From: an uncultured Ruminococcus sp.
GTDB taxonomy: Bacteria; Bacillota; Clostridia; Oscillospirales; Acutalibacteraceae
NCBI GenBank assembly: GCA_902777275.1
Contig: CACYTI010000013.1
Coordinates: forward strand, 1-61,946
Reading direction: 5' to 3'
DNA length: 61,946 nt
The notes under the pieces: model-generated
What the model was told of the DNA's origin: nothing
The model's input: the letters and a program-made list of their open reading frames with translations, nothing else
The model's database searches: none
Translations under genes and position numbers: made by a program
Shown: positions 50,931-59,887 of the stretch, in pieces
Layout of the letters: each line of letters begins with the position of its first letter
Numbering within the stretch: position 1 is the stretch's first letter

Positions 50931-53126
50931 TTATCTTTTTCTCAATATAACGATATGTTCATTCGTCATCGTTGAAGCCTTTTTACCCACCTCATTTGTT
51001 GGCGAGTTTTGAGAAGGCATCACTTTATTGATAATATTTCTGTCAATGGTATAGACATGTTCAAGCTGATAGCTTTGAGCCATTTCAGAAATGATTTGAT
51101 CCGTTTTTAGTAATTCTCCTTTAACCGTTCTGTTTCCGACAACCCAAAATTGATACCCGCCGGATCTTGTTTTTTGAGCTATCGCCTTGATGGAGTCTCT
51201 TAAATCGGAATAAAAGCTAAAAACATCTCCCGCGCGTTCTAAATCTGTATCTTTGATTATTTCTAAAGATTCTCGCAGTGTTTTACTGGGAATGTTGTAT
51301 TCAAATCCGTTTCGGTATTTTATTCCACCCATCAAGGATTTATCGATTCCCATAATCTCTTTTTCACTGAGATTGTATAAATCAAGCCATTGCAATGATA
51401 ATCTACTGTATTCTCCATAGGCAACGGTTGTACGGCTGTCACCATAAGGCGGAGAGGTGATTACCAAATCAATCGATTCATCCGGTACGTTTCCTAATAT
51501 TGCAGCATTTTCATCTGAAATGTGAATATTAGTCTGAACATCTTTTTCGTCGCAAACCTCAATAAATGAGTTCATTTTTTCAATATTGCGGTTCAATATA
51601 GCAGTAAACTCTTTTATAACGTCAGGATTGAATTCATCAACTTTACTTGCTTTCATTCTGAACATTTTGAATTCGCCATTGCGCCTGTTAGAAACAAACC
51701 GTATGGTTTCGCTAAAAGCAACAAAGATAAAGTCCCGAATATCCTTATTCGCTATCCTATTAATCTCTTCTTTAATTAAAGAAAGAAGTAAAATCGCTTT
51801 TGGCTTAAACCAATACCCGATGTTTTTGAAATCAGGTATAGCAATATCAAGCTGATTATCCTCAACATATTTGCTCAAATATACAGGTGCTTCTTTACCC
51901 CAACCGTCCTTTGCTGTTAAATCGAGGTCATATTTGAATCGGATAACTCCATCGGCTTCATTAATTTGAATACTATAGAGAGAACATCTGTCAAGAATTC
52001 TATCGTATAGTTCATTTACCTCTTTTTGAAGCTCGCTAATATCCAAGCGGTTTGTTTTTACAGTGCTAAGATAAACAGCAAAGGGGTTAATATCACTGCC
52101 GTAAACATCGGTAATTCCTGATAACATTCCCTCGACCAAAACCGTACCGGAGCCCATGAACGGATCCATTAGAGAGTGGATTTCAGTAATGTCCTTCATA
52201 ATTTTAATGATATTTCTGCTGATAGGACACACCATCATAGCAGGATAATTGTGAATACCGTGAGTGTACTCGCGCACATCATCATTTTTGAAATCCCAAT
52301 AACCATCTGGCAGTGATTCAAGGACAGAAATCAGTTTATTATCATCATTGGAATGACTGCTTAAATCAAACAGATTAATGGAGTTCATTTCTGCATTACG
52401 TTTTTGCGTTAAAATCTCTCCATCGTGCGTTTTGACTTCAACGGTGCATATAGTATCATTATGCCAGCCACCATGTGGCACAAGTAATATCCTCTCTATT
52501 TCAAAGCCATATTTGTTGCCGATTCCCCCGCTGTTCCAGCCAAATGTTATGACTTTACCGCCGAGCTTAACGATTCGTGAAATCTCGCGTTTATGATTGC
52601 CCCAGAAAGACGCTTTGGTAGTGTCCCATGTAACATTGTAGCCGACATTATTATAGCATTCGCTGACTTGTCTCGGTGAATACGGGGGATCATACAAGAC
52701 ACCTTCCACAGAATTATCCTCAAACATTTTCATAAAGTCCAAGGCATCCATATGATAATCGGTATCATATTCTGTATTCAGGTCATTAGTAACAGTAGCC
52801 AGCTTATTGCGGTTGGCAAATGGATCAATCCACAATCCGTCAGTTAGTTCTTCCTCGATAAGAGCTTTTATAGGTTTGATTTCAAACGTATTTTTATTCG
52901 GCATTGCCCATACTCTCTCCATGACAATACCATTGTTGGTTCTTGGTACAGTAATATCGGTTACTTTTTTTCTGCCATCAATAGGTTTTACAGCAGTTTC
53001 CGGAATTGTCCATACATTTCCAACCCTTTGAGCACCCTCGATACGTCCTTGATTACACAACACCTGAACGCGCCGCGGTGTCATTTCCCATTTTTCAGCT
53101 GTCTGTGCTACACTTAAATAATTCAT
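50931..53126 (-). CDS. DNA methyltransferase with N-terminal HTH and two catalytic motifs
   Basis: 731 residues. Residues 1-50 form a MerR/excisionase-like HTH (LSVAQTAEKWEMTPRRVQVL). The first module has YDPPYSPRQV (motif IV, ~145) and MDPFMGSGTVLVEGM (motif I, ~322), the order of beta-class enzymes. The second has VITSPPYGDSRTTVAYGEYS (~557), a TSPPY motif usual for N4-cytosine methylation, but I find no second FxGxG after it. As partner of an MvaI/BcnI-like nuclease, N4-cytosine methylation is expected. BcnI has two separate methyltransferases; this may be a fusion. GGTGG precedes ATG 53126. Confidence 0.8.
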   Translation of the reverse strand: MNYLSVAQTAEKWEMTPRRVQVLCNQGRIEGAQRVGNVWTIPETAVKPIDGRKKVTDITVPRTNNGIVMERVWAMPNKNTFEIKPIKALIEEELTDGLWIDPFANRNKLATVTNDLNTEYDTDYHMDALDFMKMFEDNSVEGVLYDPPYSPRQVSECYNNVGYNVTWDTTKASFWGNHKREISRIVKLGGKVITFGWNSGGIGNKYGFEIERILLVPHGGWHNDTICTVEVKTHDGEILTQKRNAEMNSINLFDLSSHSNDDNKLISVLESLPDGYWDFKNDDVREYTHGIHNYPAMMVCPISRNIIKIMKDITEIHSLMDPFMGSGTVLVEGMLSGITDVYGSDINPFAVYLSTVKTNRLDISELQKEVNELYDRILDRCSLYSIQINEADGVIRFKYDLDLTAKDGWGKEAPVYLSKYVEDNQLDIAIPDFKNIGYWFKPKAILLLSLIKEEINRIANKDIRDFIFVAFSETIRFVSNRRNGEFKMFRMKASKVDEFNPDVIKEFTAILNRNIEKMNSFIEVCDEKDVQTNIHISDENAAILGNVPDESIDLVITSPPYGDSRTTVAYGEYSRLSLQWLDLYNLSEKEIMGIDKSLMGGIKYRNGFEYNIPSKTLRESLEIIKDTDLERAGDVFSFYSDLRDSIKAIAQKTRSGGYQFWVVGNRTVKGELLKTDQIISEMAQSYQLEHVYTIDRNIINKVMPSQNSPTNEVGKKASTMTNEHIVILRKR

Positions 53127-53274
53127 ACAGATACCACCAAATAATTGATGATATTATTATATACCGATTTGCGAACAAAAGCAAGGGCTAAAAGGGCGGT
53201 ACAGAAAAAATTTAATTCTGGGCTTTCTGCTCATTCTGTGGTATTGTGTGTTGCTTGAAAGGCAGGTGAGCACA

Positions 53275-53400
53275 ATGACCGCACTGGATAATCTTGACTA
53301 TGGCAATATTGCTCCGTATAAGTTAACGACTATCATAGGGTTTACTGACAAAAAAGGAATACCCTGTTTGATATTTCCTGTTTTCGTATGGTGGGAATAA
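53275..53400 (+). CDS. Small ORF, mobile-element-like remnant
   Basis: 41 codons: MTALDNLDYGNIAPYKLTTI then a hydrophobic end IPCLIFPVFVWWE. AGGTGAGC lies just upstream. The opening 'NLDYGNIAPY' resembles short proteins carried by Firmicute integrative elements, which are usually longer (about 90-110 residues), so this is probably a frameshifted remnant. It sits in the 53.1-53.8 kb gap, which otherwise shows no gene except a dubious 72-codon frame at 53638-53856. Confidence 0.3.
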   Translation: MTALDNLDYGNIAPYKLTTIIGFTDKKGIPCLIFPVFVWWE

Positions 53401-53840
53401 TGGGGTTTGAAAAAGTGCAGGCGGTTTCACAAAGCTTGTAAAATCACCAAAACGACGGCTTTATTCAGTGAATGACAGATATACTGTCCCAAATCAAAGC
53501 TAAAACAACCCGATAGTGACCATAAAACAACCGTCCACAGGTTACAAGACAATAAAAATAAAACAACGTTGAGAACAACAAATCAATCATTGTTCATGGT
53601 ATTTTTTTGTTTACAATAAGAAGAATAAATGTGGTGATTGGAACGAACTAGGTGCAATTTGAGATTTGGCGAAATATTATCATTCTATTCAGCAGATGAG
53701 GAGAGCAAATACACTATGGCAGTTTGTATTTCAGCTAATGTGGTTTATTTGGTTGTGCAAAATACAAAATGGCTTTCAGAGAAATTTATTTTTCAAAAAT
53801 TGCCTAATAATATGCAATTATCTTCGATTTTGAACTATAA

Positions 53841-54080
53841 GTGGAAGACTTCTTAATGATAGGAAGATTTCCTGCGCTCGGGCATCTTAAATCCCGCGCC
53901 CTCCGCTACACTTCGGCAACGCTGTTTCTGAGTAACGGCACCAAAATAAAAAACATAGCCACCCGCCTCGGTTACACCCGACTTGAAACCATCAACCGCT
54001 ACGCCCACGCCGTCGATCAAGCCGAACGGCAGGCGGCGAACACCCTCGAACTCATCCTCGGTGGAAAACAACCGGCTTGA
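53841..54080 (+). pseudogene. C-terminal remnant of a tyrosine recombinase (integrase)
   Basis: 79 codons including RALRYTSATLFLSNGTKIKN, IATRLGYTRLETINRYAH and a C-terminal AANTLELIL. This is the catalytic end of phage-type integrases (H-x-L-R-H-T-x-A-T, R-L-G-H, final Tyr in Y-x-H). The first His and the R-L-G-H histidine are both Tyr here, and the N-terminal ~250 residues are absent. It is a dead integrase marking an old insertion boundary between the R-M system and the retron. Its GC content is visibly higher than that of its neighbours. Confidence 0.7.
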
Positions 54081-54104
54081 GTTTAACTTACCGGTGAGAT
54101 AAAA

Positions 54105-54134
54105 AGGCTGAACCCTCACACGAGAGTACAGCCT
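54105..54134 (-). terminator. Terminator of the retron operon
   Basis: AGGCTG (54105-54110) pairs with CAGCCT (54129-54134), with more pairing inside (CTCTCGTGTGAG). On the minus strand it is followed by TTTTTATC. It begins 9 bp after the reverse transcriptase stop. Confidence 0.65.
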
Positions 54135-54142
54135 ATGTATGA

Positions 54143-55120
54143 TTATTTTTTTGATTTTTTTGGAAACACATAATTATATATACCTTGAAATGCGGTTTTA
54201 TCAACTTGTCTTGCGGCAGAGAGGTATCCTATTAATCGTTTCTTTGTGTTATCATCATTTGGATTTGATTTTAACACCCTAAAATCAGAAATAATTGCGT
54301 GTTGAATATGATTCGATATTTTTGTTTTGTTATTTGAGCTTATAACCACGCCTGTTACTGTTTTTGGATAATCTTTTGTATAGAACTTTATTTTTTCTTT
54401 AGACACGTTATAATTATATTTCTTTACAATATTAAGGACTTGTTGTCTGAATCTATTTGAAATGTGACAATTGCCTGAGAAAGTAACATCGTCAACATAA
54501 ATACTCATTTTTATTCTGTTAGCATCTGAAATAGCTTGTAAGTCATTAAACATATTTTGATTTACTAAATATGAAAGTATCTGACTTGTTGGTGCGCCGG
54601 AAATCAAATGGTTTGTACACTTTATCTTCTTCGATTTAAGAAAAAGATGGATTTGCTCTAAATCAATAGAATTTGCTTTTTCTATATCAACTGTCGTCAA
54701 ATTTGTGAGGATTTTTGCAATATCCGGGGAACACAGCAATTCTTGTAGAAAAAAGTTATATACTGTATTTCTTGATATAGAAGGGAAGAATCCTCTAAGA
54801 TCTATTTTATACATACTTTTTATCGGATTTTCCGCATGATACGAAGCGTTTTGAGCGTAAGACCTTTTGGGAACACCTGAAAATACATTATCAGGAAAAT
54901 CAATTATATTCAGCATTCTTTTTATTCTTCGCTGTATTATTTTGACCTCTTTTCTTGGTGGCTCTATTAACCTTGGTTTTCCCTTTCTGTCTATGTAGGG
55001 AGAAAACTGTGTTACTAAAAAATCTTGTTTAAGAAATCTATTATCATTTATGTTTAATAAACGTTTTAATTGTTTTTTTGAGGTTAATTTATATAGCGGA
55101 CATTTAGAATAATCAATCAT
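54143..55120 (-). CDS. Retron reverse transcriptase
   Basis: 325 residues. The palm carries SMYKIDLRGFFPSISRN (motif A), ISGAPTSQILSYLVNQ (B), MSIYVDDVTFSG (C, YVDD, ~207) and the thumb. Two retron-specific marks are present: NAxxH (QNASYHAEN, ~92) and VTG (KTVTGVVISS). There is no maturase, endonuclease or Cas1 domain. It would copy part of a linked RNA into msDNA. I prefer ATG 55120 (MIDYSKCPLYKL, GGTGA upstream); ATG 55132 is possible, and the frame extends to a TTG at 55159. It lies 28 bp after the small membrane protein gene. Confidence 0.85.
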   Translation of the reverse strand: MIDYSKCPLYKLTSKKQLKRLLNINDNRFLKQDFLVTQFSPYIDRKGKPRLIEPPRKEVKIIQRRIKRMLNIIDFPDNVFSGVPKRSYAQNASYHAENPIKSMYKIDLRGFFPSISRNTVYNFFLQELLCSPDIAKILTNLTTVDIEKANSIDLEQIHLFLKSKKIKCTNHLISGAPTSQILSYLVNQNMFNDLQAISDANRIKMSIYVDDVTFSGNCHISNRFRQQVLNIVKKYNYNVSKEKIKFYTKDYPKTVTGVVISSNNKTKISNHIQHAIISDFRVLKSNPNDDNTKKRLIGYLSAARQVDKTAFQGIYNYVFPKKSKK

Positions 55121-55148
55121 AATAATCACCATAATAAGATGCTGGTGC

Positions 55149-55370
55149 TTATCCGCCAATCAAGCTGATAATAACACGGACAAAATCAGCAAGTGTTTCA
55201 GGGCAGATATACGCCACTGTCAATACGGCTGTGGATACAAGAATCGCAACTATTATAGCTATGATACCGACCACAGAAAATTTACTTTGGTTTGAAGAAG
55301 ACTTCTTACCAATTTCAACATTATTGTTACTACCGTTAATTATAACAGTAATATTGTCCGTTTTTTTCAT
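55149..55370 (-). CDS. One-helix membrane protein of the retron operon (candidate effector)
   Basis: 73 residues. The N-terminal half is polar, NITVIINGSNNNVEIGKKSS; residues ~32-55 form one membrane helix (VVGIIAIIVAILVSTAVLTV); a short hydrophobic tail (FVRVIISLIGG) follows. AAGGAGGTGA (55381-55390) is an excellent ribosome site ten bases before the ATG. Several retrons carry membrane protein effectors that damage the membrane when the RT-msDNA complex is disturbed (Ec48 has a two-helix one). Here it lies between the candidate RNA and the RT rather than after the RT. No family was recognised. Confidence 0.65.
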   Translation of the reverse strand: MKKTDNITVIINGSNNNVEIGKKSSSNQSKFSVVGIIAIIVAILVSTAVLTVAYICPETLADFVRVIISLIGG

Positions 55371-55473
55371 AATGTCAATTTCACCTCCTTAAAGTCATTG
55401 GCCCCAGAAGGGGTCTTCCCAAATTCCAATAACAATAAATAGAGGTTGCAGTCGAGTGACGCGTTAAACACCA

Positions 55474-55593
55474 GCATCTATTGACTTCCCAAAAGAAGTC
55501 TTTATTGCTACACACTAATTTCTCATTAATTTGTTTCAGCACTTTACAATGACAAAGTAGCTGTCACAGAGAACGGGGTGCGCGCTTAGATGC
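55474..55593 (-). ncRNA. Candidate retron msr-msd RNA
   Basis: On the minus strand GCATCTA (from 55593) and TAGATGC (to 55474) could be the a1/a2 arms, 120 bases overall. Right after a1 comes AGC, suitable for the branching G. Inside are TGACA/TGTCA (55550-55554, 55562-55566) and GACTTC/GAAGTC (55483-55488, 55495-55500) hairpins. The arms are only 7 bp, near the low end for retrons. Location (just upstream of the operon, same strand) is right; boundaries are tentative. Confidence 0.4.
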
Positions 55594-55684
55594 ATCAGTA
55601 TTAAGTTGTAACAAAATACGATGCCGCTCGTATTTACATACGAACCAATCGGAAGATAATCTGACTGCCCGTACTGATAAAAAT

Positions 55685-55713
55685 ATGATAACACAACATT
55701 TTTAAATATGCAA
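55685..55713 (-). promoter_or_regulatory. Promoter of the retron operon
   Basis: On the minus strand TTGCAT (55713-55708) and TATCAT (55690-55685) are 17 bp apart. Transcription would begin near 55678 and cover the candidate RNA, the membrane protein and the RT. Confidence 0.5.
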
Positions 55714-55740
55714 TCAAAAATTTTTTTCTAATACAAAAAA

Positions 55741-56023
55741 ATGCTGTACCCCGTAAAGGAGTGCAGTCTGTTTGTATGGTATTTTTACCGCCTAACCCCC
55801 TATTCCCTCATAAAATGTAATGCGCGCTACACTTATTATAAGCAGTATTTATATGGTTATCATCTCTGAACGGAAAAATAAAGAAGAACAGTCTGGTGAC
55901 TACTCTTCTTTCTATGGAGCTGATAAGCGATTGTTAGTTTTATTGCAGAAGCAATGGAACAATAACGAAAATGCGATGAGTTTAGCAGATTGTTTTTAAA
56001 TATCGTTATATCTGAATTTGTTG
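55741..56023. other. Gene-free stretch between retron and dynamin genes
   Basis: Only one short frame is visible, 55853-55999 on the plus strand (MVIISERKNKEEQSGDYSSF and 28 more residues), without a ribosome site. I do not call it a gene. No hairpin with a T run stands out. Confidence 0.4.
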
Positions 56024-56052
56024 ATGACAAATTTGCTTTAGTATATTATAAT
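56024..56052 (+). promoter_or_regulatory. Promoter of the dynamin pair
   Basis: ATGACA (56024-56029) and TATAAT (56047-56052) are 17 bp apart, about 60 bp before the first dynamin ATG. Confidence 0.5.
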
Positions 56053-56114
56053 AAACATATATATTCTTTTAAAAGTAACACCGTTCCTCAAAACTGCGAA
56101 AATCGGAGAAAAAT

Positions 56115-58199
56115 ATGGAAAATCAAAATAATGTTGATTTGATTAGTGCATTAGCAAGATGCCGTCAGAGTGCCCAAAGCGGCTACGAAGCTGCAACCGC
56201 TCAGCTTGGAGAAATTGAGCGGACTCTTCATTTGGCACAGGAAGAAACCGAGCGATCGCTAAAACTTCTCAATGGAAAATCTGCGTATCTCGCGGATTTA
56301 AACAAGCAGCTGTCACACCAAATAAAGGATATCTGCAAGGCGTTTGACGAGTTAAGCGATCAGCCGCGCGAACAGCTGAAAAAGCTGTATAGCAATCTTA
56401 GCAAATTTAATATTTCGCTTTTCGGTAGAACAATGGCGGGAAAATCAACTCTCAGGGAGGTGCTTACGCAAGGCGATGGAAGTACTATCGGAAACGGCGC
56501 GCAGCGTAAAACACGCGACATACGCGCGTATGAGTGGAACGGTCTGCACATAACCGACGTGCCGGGAATAGGTGCGTTCAACGGTCAAAAGGACGAGGAT
56601 AAAGCATTTGATGCCGCAAAAAGCGCGGATATGATTCTGTTTTTGATGACCGACGACGGTGTACAGCCGCAGGAGGCTGAATGTTTTCGTTCGATTCTGG
56701 AGCTTGGAAAGCCTGTGCTCTGTATTATGAACGTTAAGGCGAGCGTTGATATAAACGATGATGTACGATATATTACCGAAGATATTGATGAGGCTTTTCA
56801 AATTACGAGACTCGAGGAAATTCGACATCAATTTGTTGACTTCGGCAAGTTGGCAGGTCAGGACTGGAACGCGATTCCGTTTGTATATACCCATCTGCTT
56901 TCGGCATTCCTCGCACAACAGACAAAAGATCCTCAAAAAGCCAAAGTATTGACTGGCGCAAGCCGAATCGAGAATTTGAAAAACGCTATTACTCAGTGCG
57001 TCGTGACACGCGGGGAATACTACCGTTGCAAAACCTTTATCGAAGCTGTGGCGGCGCCGATCGGCAGTGCGGTCGATTTGCTTGTTGAGCAAAGCTGTCT
57101 TAACGAGCTTCAGGGCGCAATGATTAACGACGAGAAAAAGGCGCTGGACAAGTGGATCGAACGTTTTGAAGAAAGCGCTTATAACCGTGTAGTCAGTGAC
57201 GTAAACAACTTGAAAAGCCAAATGTACTTTGACGCTTCTGATTTTGCCGCACGTCATCTCGGCAATAAAGAGATCAATTCAAAATGGAACGAATACGTAA
57301 AGGGTCTCAAACTCGACGAACGCGGTAAATCGCTTGTTGGCGAGCTTGCGGGACAAGCTCAGAGAGAAATCGATGAATTGAAGCGTTCAATGGAAAAAGA
57401 ACTCGATTTTGCCGTTAATTATTCGGCAGATATGACGCTTAAAGCCCGCAGTATATTGGACGCGCACAAGCTATTTGGCTGGGGAATGATCACAGTGGGT
57501 GGAGCTCTTTTAATCGCTGCGATGATCTTCCCTGCCGCAGCGCCGATATTAATTCTCGCATCTGTTGGCATAGGGCTTGTTAAGGACTTTTTAGGAAGAT
57601 ATGTACCCGATAAAGCAAAGCTCGAAAGAGGCGCAAGAGAGAAAATCGAGGATCAGCTTAAAGAAAATATAAATTCAATCTGCCATAGTTACCGGAATTC
57701 TCTCGAAAAGAATCTTCGCGAGATACTGAATATGCTAAATCTGCTTAATGCGGATTTAGGCAGCGTCTGTAAGGTAATTACCGAGCTGTCTTGCACACAG
57801 AGTTCGCTTGCTGGACAACTCATTAGCTGCCTTAAGAGCCTTCATAGAAGTCAGATTTGCAAGGCTCTCGAGTTGCTTGGTTGCCCGGCATTATCAATGA
57901 GAATCCACGACGCAGCAATAGTATCGGGATTTGAATGTGCCATAGTACTGGCGCCGCATACCGTATTCCCTGAACATGAACGGCAGGAGCTGTGTGACCT
58001 ACTCGGAGAAAGTATATGCTTTTTGCCGTATACCGAGGATAAAACAGAGCTTCTCAGCCGAATTCTCGGCGCTGATAACTACACTCTTAAAAACAGCGGC
58101 GGCAAAGTATCCGCAGTACTTAAAAACGGCGACGATCCGGTTTTGATTAACAAAGCCAAGCTCGCGCAACAGCTGTGCGGTATAATTATAACGAGGTGA
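56115..58199 (+). CDS. Dynamin-like GTPase, first of a pair (LeoA/LeoBC-like)
   Basis: 694 residues. An N-terminal coiled coil (~15-90), GTPase domain with G1 GRTMAGKST (~103-111), G3 DVPGIG (~147) and a G4-like NVKAS (~204). A helical stalk follows, with a hydrophobic hairpin MITVGGALLIAAMIFPAAAP (~455-495), the probable membrane paddle, and a further 200-residue C-terminal domain. Bacterial dynamins remodel membranes; tandem pairs are found in the Eleos (LeoA/LeoBC) defence system. CGGAGAAAAAT precedes the ATG. The second dynamin begins 4 bp after the stop. Eleos membership is inference by pair arrangement. Confidence 0.75.
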   Translation: MENQNNVDLISALARCRQSAQSGYEAATAQLGEIERTLHLAQEETERSLKLLNGKSAYLADLNKQLSHQIKDICKAFDELSDQPREQLKKLYSNLSKFNISLFGRTMAGKSTLREVLTQGDGSTIGNGAQRKTRDIRAYEWNGLHITDVPGIGAFNGQKDEDKAFDAAKSADMILFLMTDDGVQPQEAECFRSILELGKPVLCIMNVKASVDINDDVRYITEDIDEAFQITRLEEIRHQFVDFGKLAGQDWNAIPFVYTHLLSAFLAQQTKDPQKAKVLTGASRIENLKNAITQCVVTRGEYYRCKTFIEAVAAPIGSAVDLLVEQSCLNELQGAMINDEKKALDKWIERFEESAYNRVVSDVNNLKSQMYFDASDFAARHLGNKEINSKWNEYVKGLKLDERGKSLVGELAGQAQREIDELKRSMEKELDFAVNYSADMTLKARSILDAHKLFGWGMITVGGALLIAAMIFPAAAPILILASVGIGLVKDFLGRYVPDKAKLERGAREKIEDQLKENINSICHSYRNSLEKNLREILNMLNLLNADLGSVCKVITELSCTQSSLAGQLISCLKSLHRSQICKALELLGCPALSMRIHDAAIVSGFECAIVLAPHTVFPEHERQELCDLLGESICFLPYTEDKTELLSRILGADNYTLKNSGGKVSAVLKNGDDPVLINKAKLAQQLCGIIITR

Positions 58200-58203
58200 T
58201 ATT

Positions 58204-59886
58204 ATGCTTAAAATTGCTGAATACTCAAAACAGGTTCAGGACATTCGCGTCCGCGCCGAAGAGGCGCTGAAGGGAACGGATTTCAAATGTCCTCCACCTT
58301 CTGATGAAACAAGGCCGCTTAACATTGTTTTTGTCGGCCAGTACAGCGCGGGTAAATCGACCATTCTACGTATGCTTACCGGCAGAGATGATATAGCTGT
58401 CGGTGCCGGAATCACAACCGAGCAGACAAGCAGTTATATTTGGAACGGAATAGTAATCACCGACACGCCCGGAATACATACCGAGCAGCGCCCCGACCAC
58501 GACAAAATTTCGTATGAAGCAATCGCCGGTGCGGATATACTTGTGTTTGTTGTGACAAGCCAGATGTTTGACGCAAACATCGCCGCGCATTTCAGAAAAT
58601 TGGCGATCGAAAATGACAAGGCTAACGAGATGATTCTTGTTGTCAACAAGATGCAGATGACAGCCGAGGGTAACACTGCGCATCAGCAGGAGGTTATCAA
58701 AGGAGATATTGCTAAGGTAATCGATCCATACACGCCCGAAGAGCTGCACTTATGCTTTCTCGACGCAAAGTCATACCTTGATGGCATAGCGAAAAAAGAA
58801 GTTTCTCCCGAACGTGCGGAAAGGCTTATAAATCGCAGCGGCTGTGCTGAATTCGTGGACACACTTAACCGCTTTGTAGACGAGAAGGGTTATTCCTCTA
58901 CCCTGACAACCGAGCTTTATCAGATAGAAGATGTATTGCAGCACGCAATCGACGCGCTCGAGCTAAAATCCGAAAACGATGATTTGAACGCTCTGGAGGA
59001 AAATTTTGTACAGCAACGCTATAAGCTCTTCGATGCTCGCAGCCGTCTGCGCAGCGAAATTCGGAATTTGTTTTCAAATACCTCGTGCAAAATCCGCGAG
59101 ACAGGTCTTGATGCTGCCGAGCTGGTAAACATCGGCGAAAACGCCGATGAAATAGAATTAAAACTTGATCAAAAAAAAGAGGAGGCAAATGTTGCCGCAA
59201 CGGACTGTCAGCAGAAGGCGCTAGAAACCCTCCAAATGGGTCTTGCTGATGTTGAGCAGGATATTTCAGAGATAGATAATTCCGCGTTTACGATGCAGCT
59301 CAAATCAAGGCTTGAAAACAATGTTGGAACGCTGCCCGAGAATATCAGAAATATTCTGGTAAATACGAGAGGAATTATGAAAGACGTAGGGGATTTTCTT
59401 GTCCAAAACGCGGTTAATTCGGAAAATGGCGGAATAAAGCTCGCGTGTTATTCTGGTAGTAACGTTCATAAGGCGGTGCTCCAAATCGGACACGCTTTCA
59501 AATATAATTTTAAGCCGTGGCAGGCGGAAAAAATCGCACGCGGTGTTGCCAGAGCGGGAAAAGCATTGGATGTGATTGGGGTTGCCCTTGATGTTGGACT
59601 GCAAATCAAGGATGATTACGACGCAGAGACACAACGCAGAGAGTTAGAGGAATTCAAACAAAATGTACGTGCGGAGTTTAATGGCTTTGCAAAGGAGCTT
59701 GTGGACTTTGGCAGAAACTTTGCCGAGGAACAGCTTGACAACGCGCTGGGAGGCGAGATTTCGGAACTCGATGATAAAATTGAGCTTATCCGTTCCACAA
59801 ATGCCGCCCAAAATGAAACTTCGGCAGTACTTAGAGCTCTGCTCAATGAATGTAGCAGATTAATCAGGGAGATTCACCGAGGATAA
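58204..59886 (+). CDS. Dynamin-like GTPase, second of a pair
   Basis: 560 residues. G1 GQYSAGKST (~44-52), G3 DTPGIH (~86), G4 NKMQ (~149; the fourth residue D of NKxD is absent). The rest is a long helical stalk with coiled coils (LEENFVQQRYKLFDARSRLR) and a moderately hydrophobic stretch (RAGKALDVIGVALDVGLQIK). GxxxxGKST with QYSAGKST is the typical dynamin form. GAGGTGAT overlaps the end of the first gene, so the pair is cotranslated and probably forms a heteromeric complex. Confidence 0.75.
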   Translation: MLKIAEYSKQVQDIRVRAEEALKGTDFKCPPPSDETRPLNIVFVGQYSAGKSTILRMLTGRDDIAVGAGITTEQTSSYIWNGIVITDTPGIHTEQRPDHDKISYEAIAGADILVFVVTSQMFDANIAAHFRKLAIENDKANEMILVVNKMQMTAEGNTAHQQEVIKGDIAKVIDPYTPEELHLCFLDAKSYLDGIAKKEVSPERAERLINRSGCAEFVDTLNRFVDEKGYSSTLTTELYQIEDVLQHAIDALELKSENDDLNALEENFVQQRYKLFDARSRLRSEIRNLFSNTSCKIRETGLDAAELVNIGENADEIELKLDQKKEEANVAATDCQQKALETLQMGLADVEQDISEIDNSAFTMQLKSRLENNVGTLPENIRNILVNTRGIMKDVGDFLVQNAVNSENGGIKLACYSGSNVHKAVLQIGHAFKYNFKPWQAEKIARGVARAGKALDVIGVALDVGLQIKDDYDAETQRRELEEFKQNVRAEFNGFAKELVDFGRNFAEEQLDNALGGEISELDDKIELIRSTNAAQNETSAVLRALLNECSRLIREIHRG

Positions 59887-59887
59887 C

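Noticed and set aside
53638-53856. 72-codon frame
   Set aside because: It opens with a non-ATG codon, no ribosome site, no recognised motif, and lies in degraded element DNA.
55853-55999. 48-codon frame upstream of the dynamin pair
   Set aside because: No ribosome site, no promoter at a suitable distance and no recognisable motif.
56445-57257. 270-codon frame antisense to the first dynamin gene
   Set aside because: Mirror of real codons; composition rich in Cys, Arg and Ser, typical of shadow frames.
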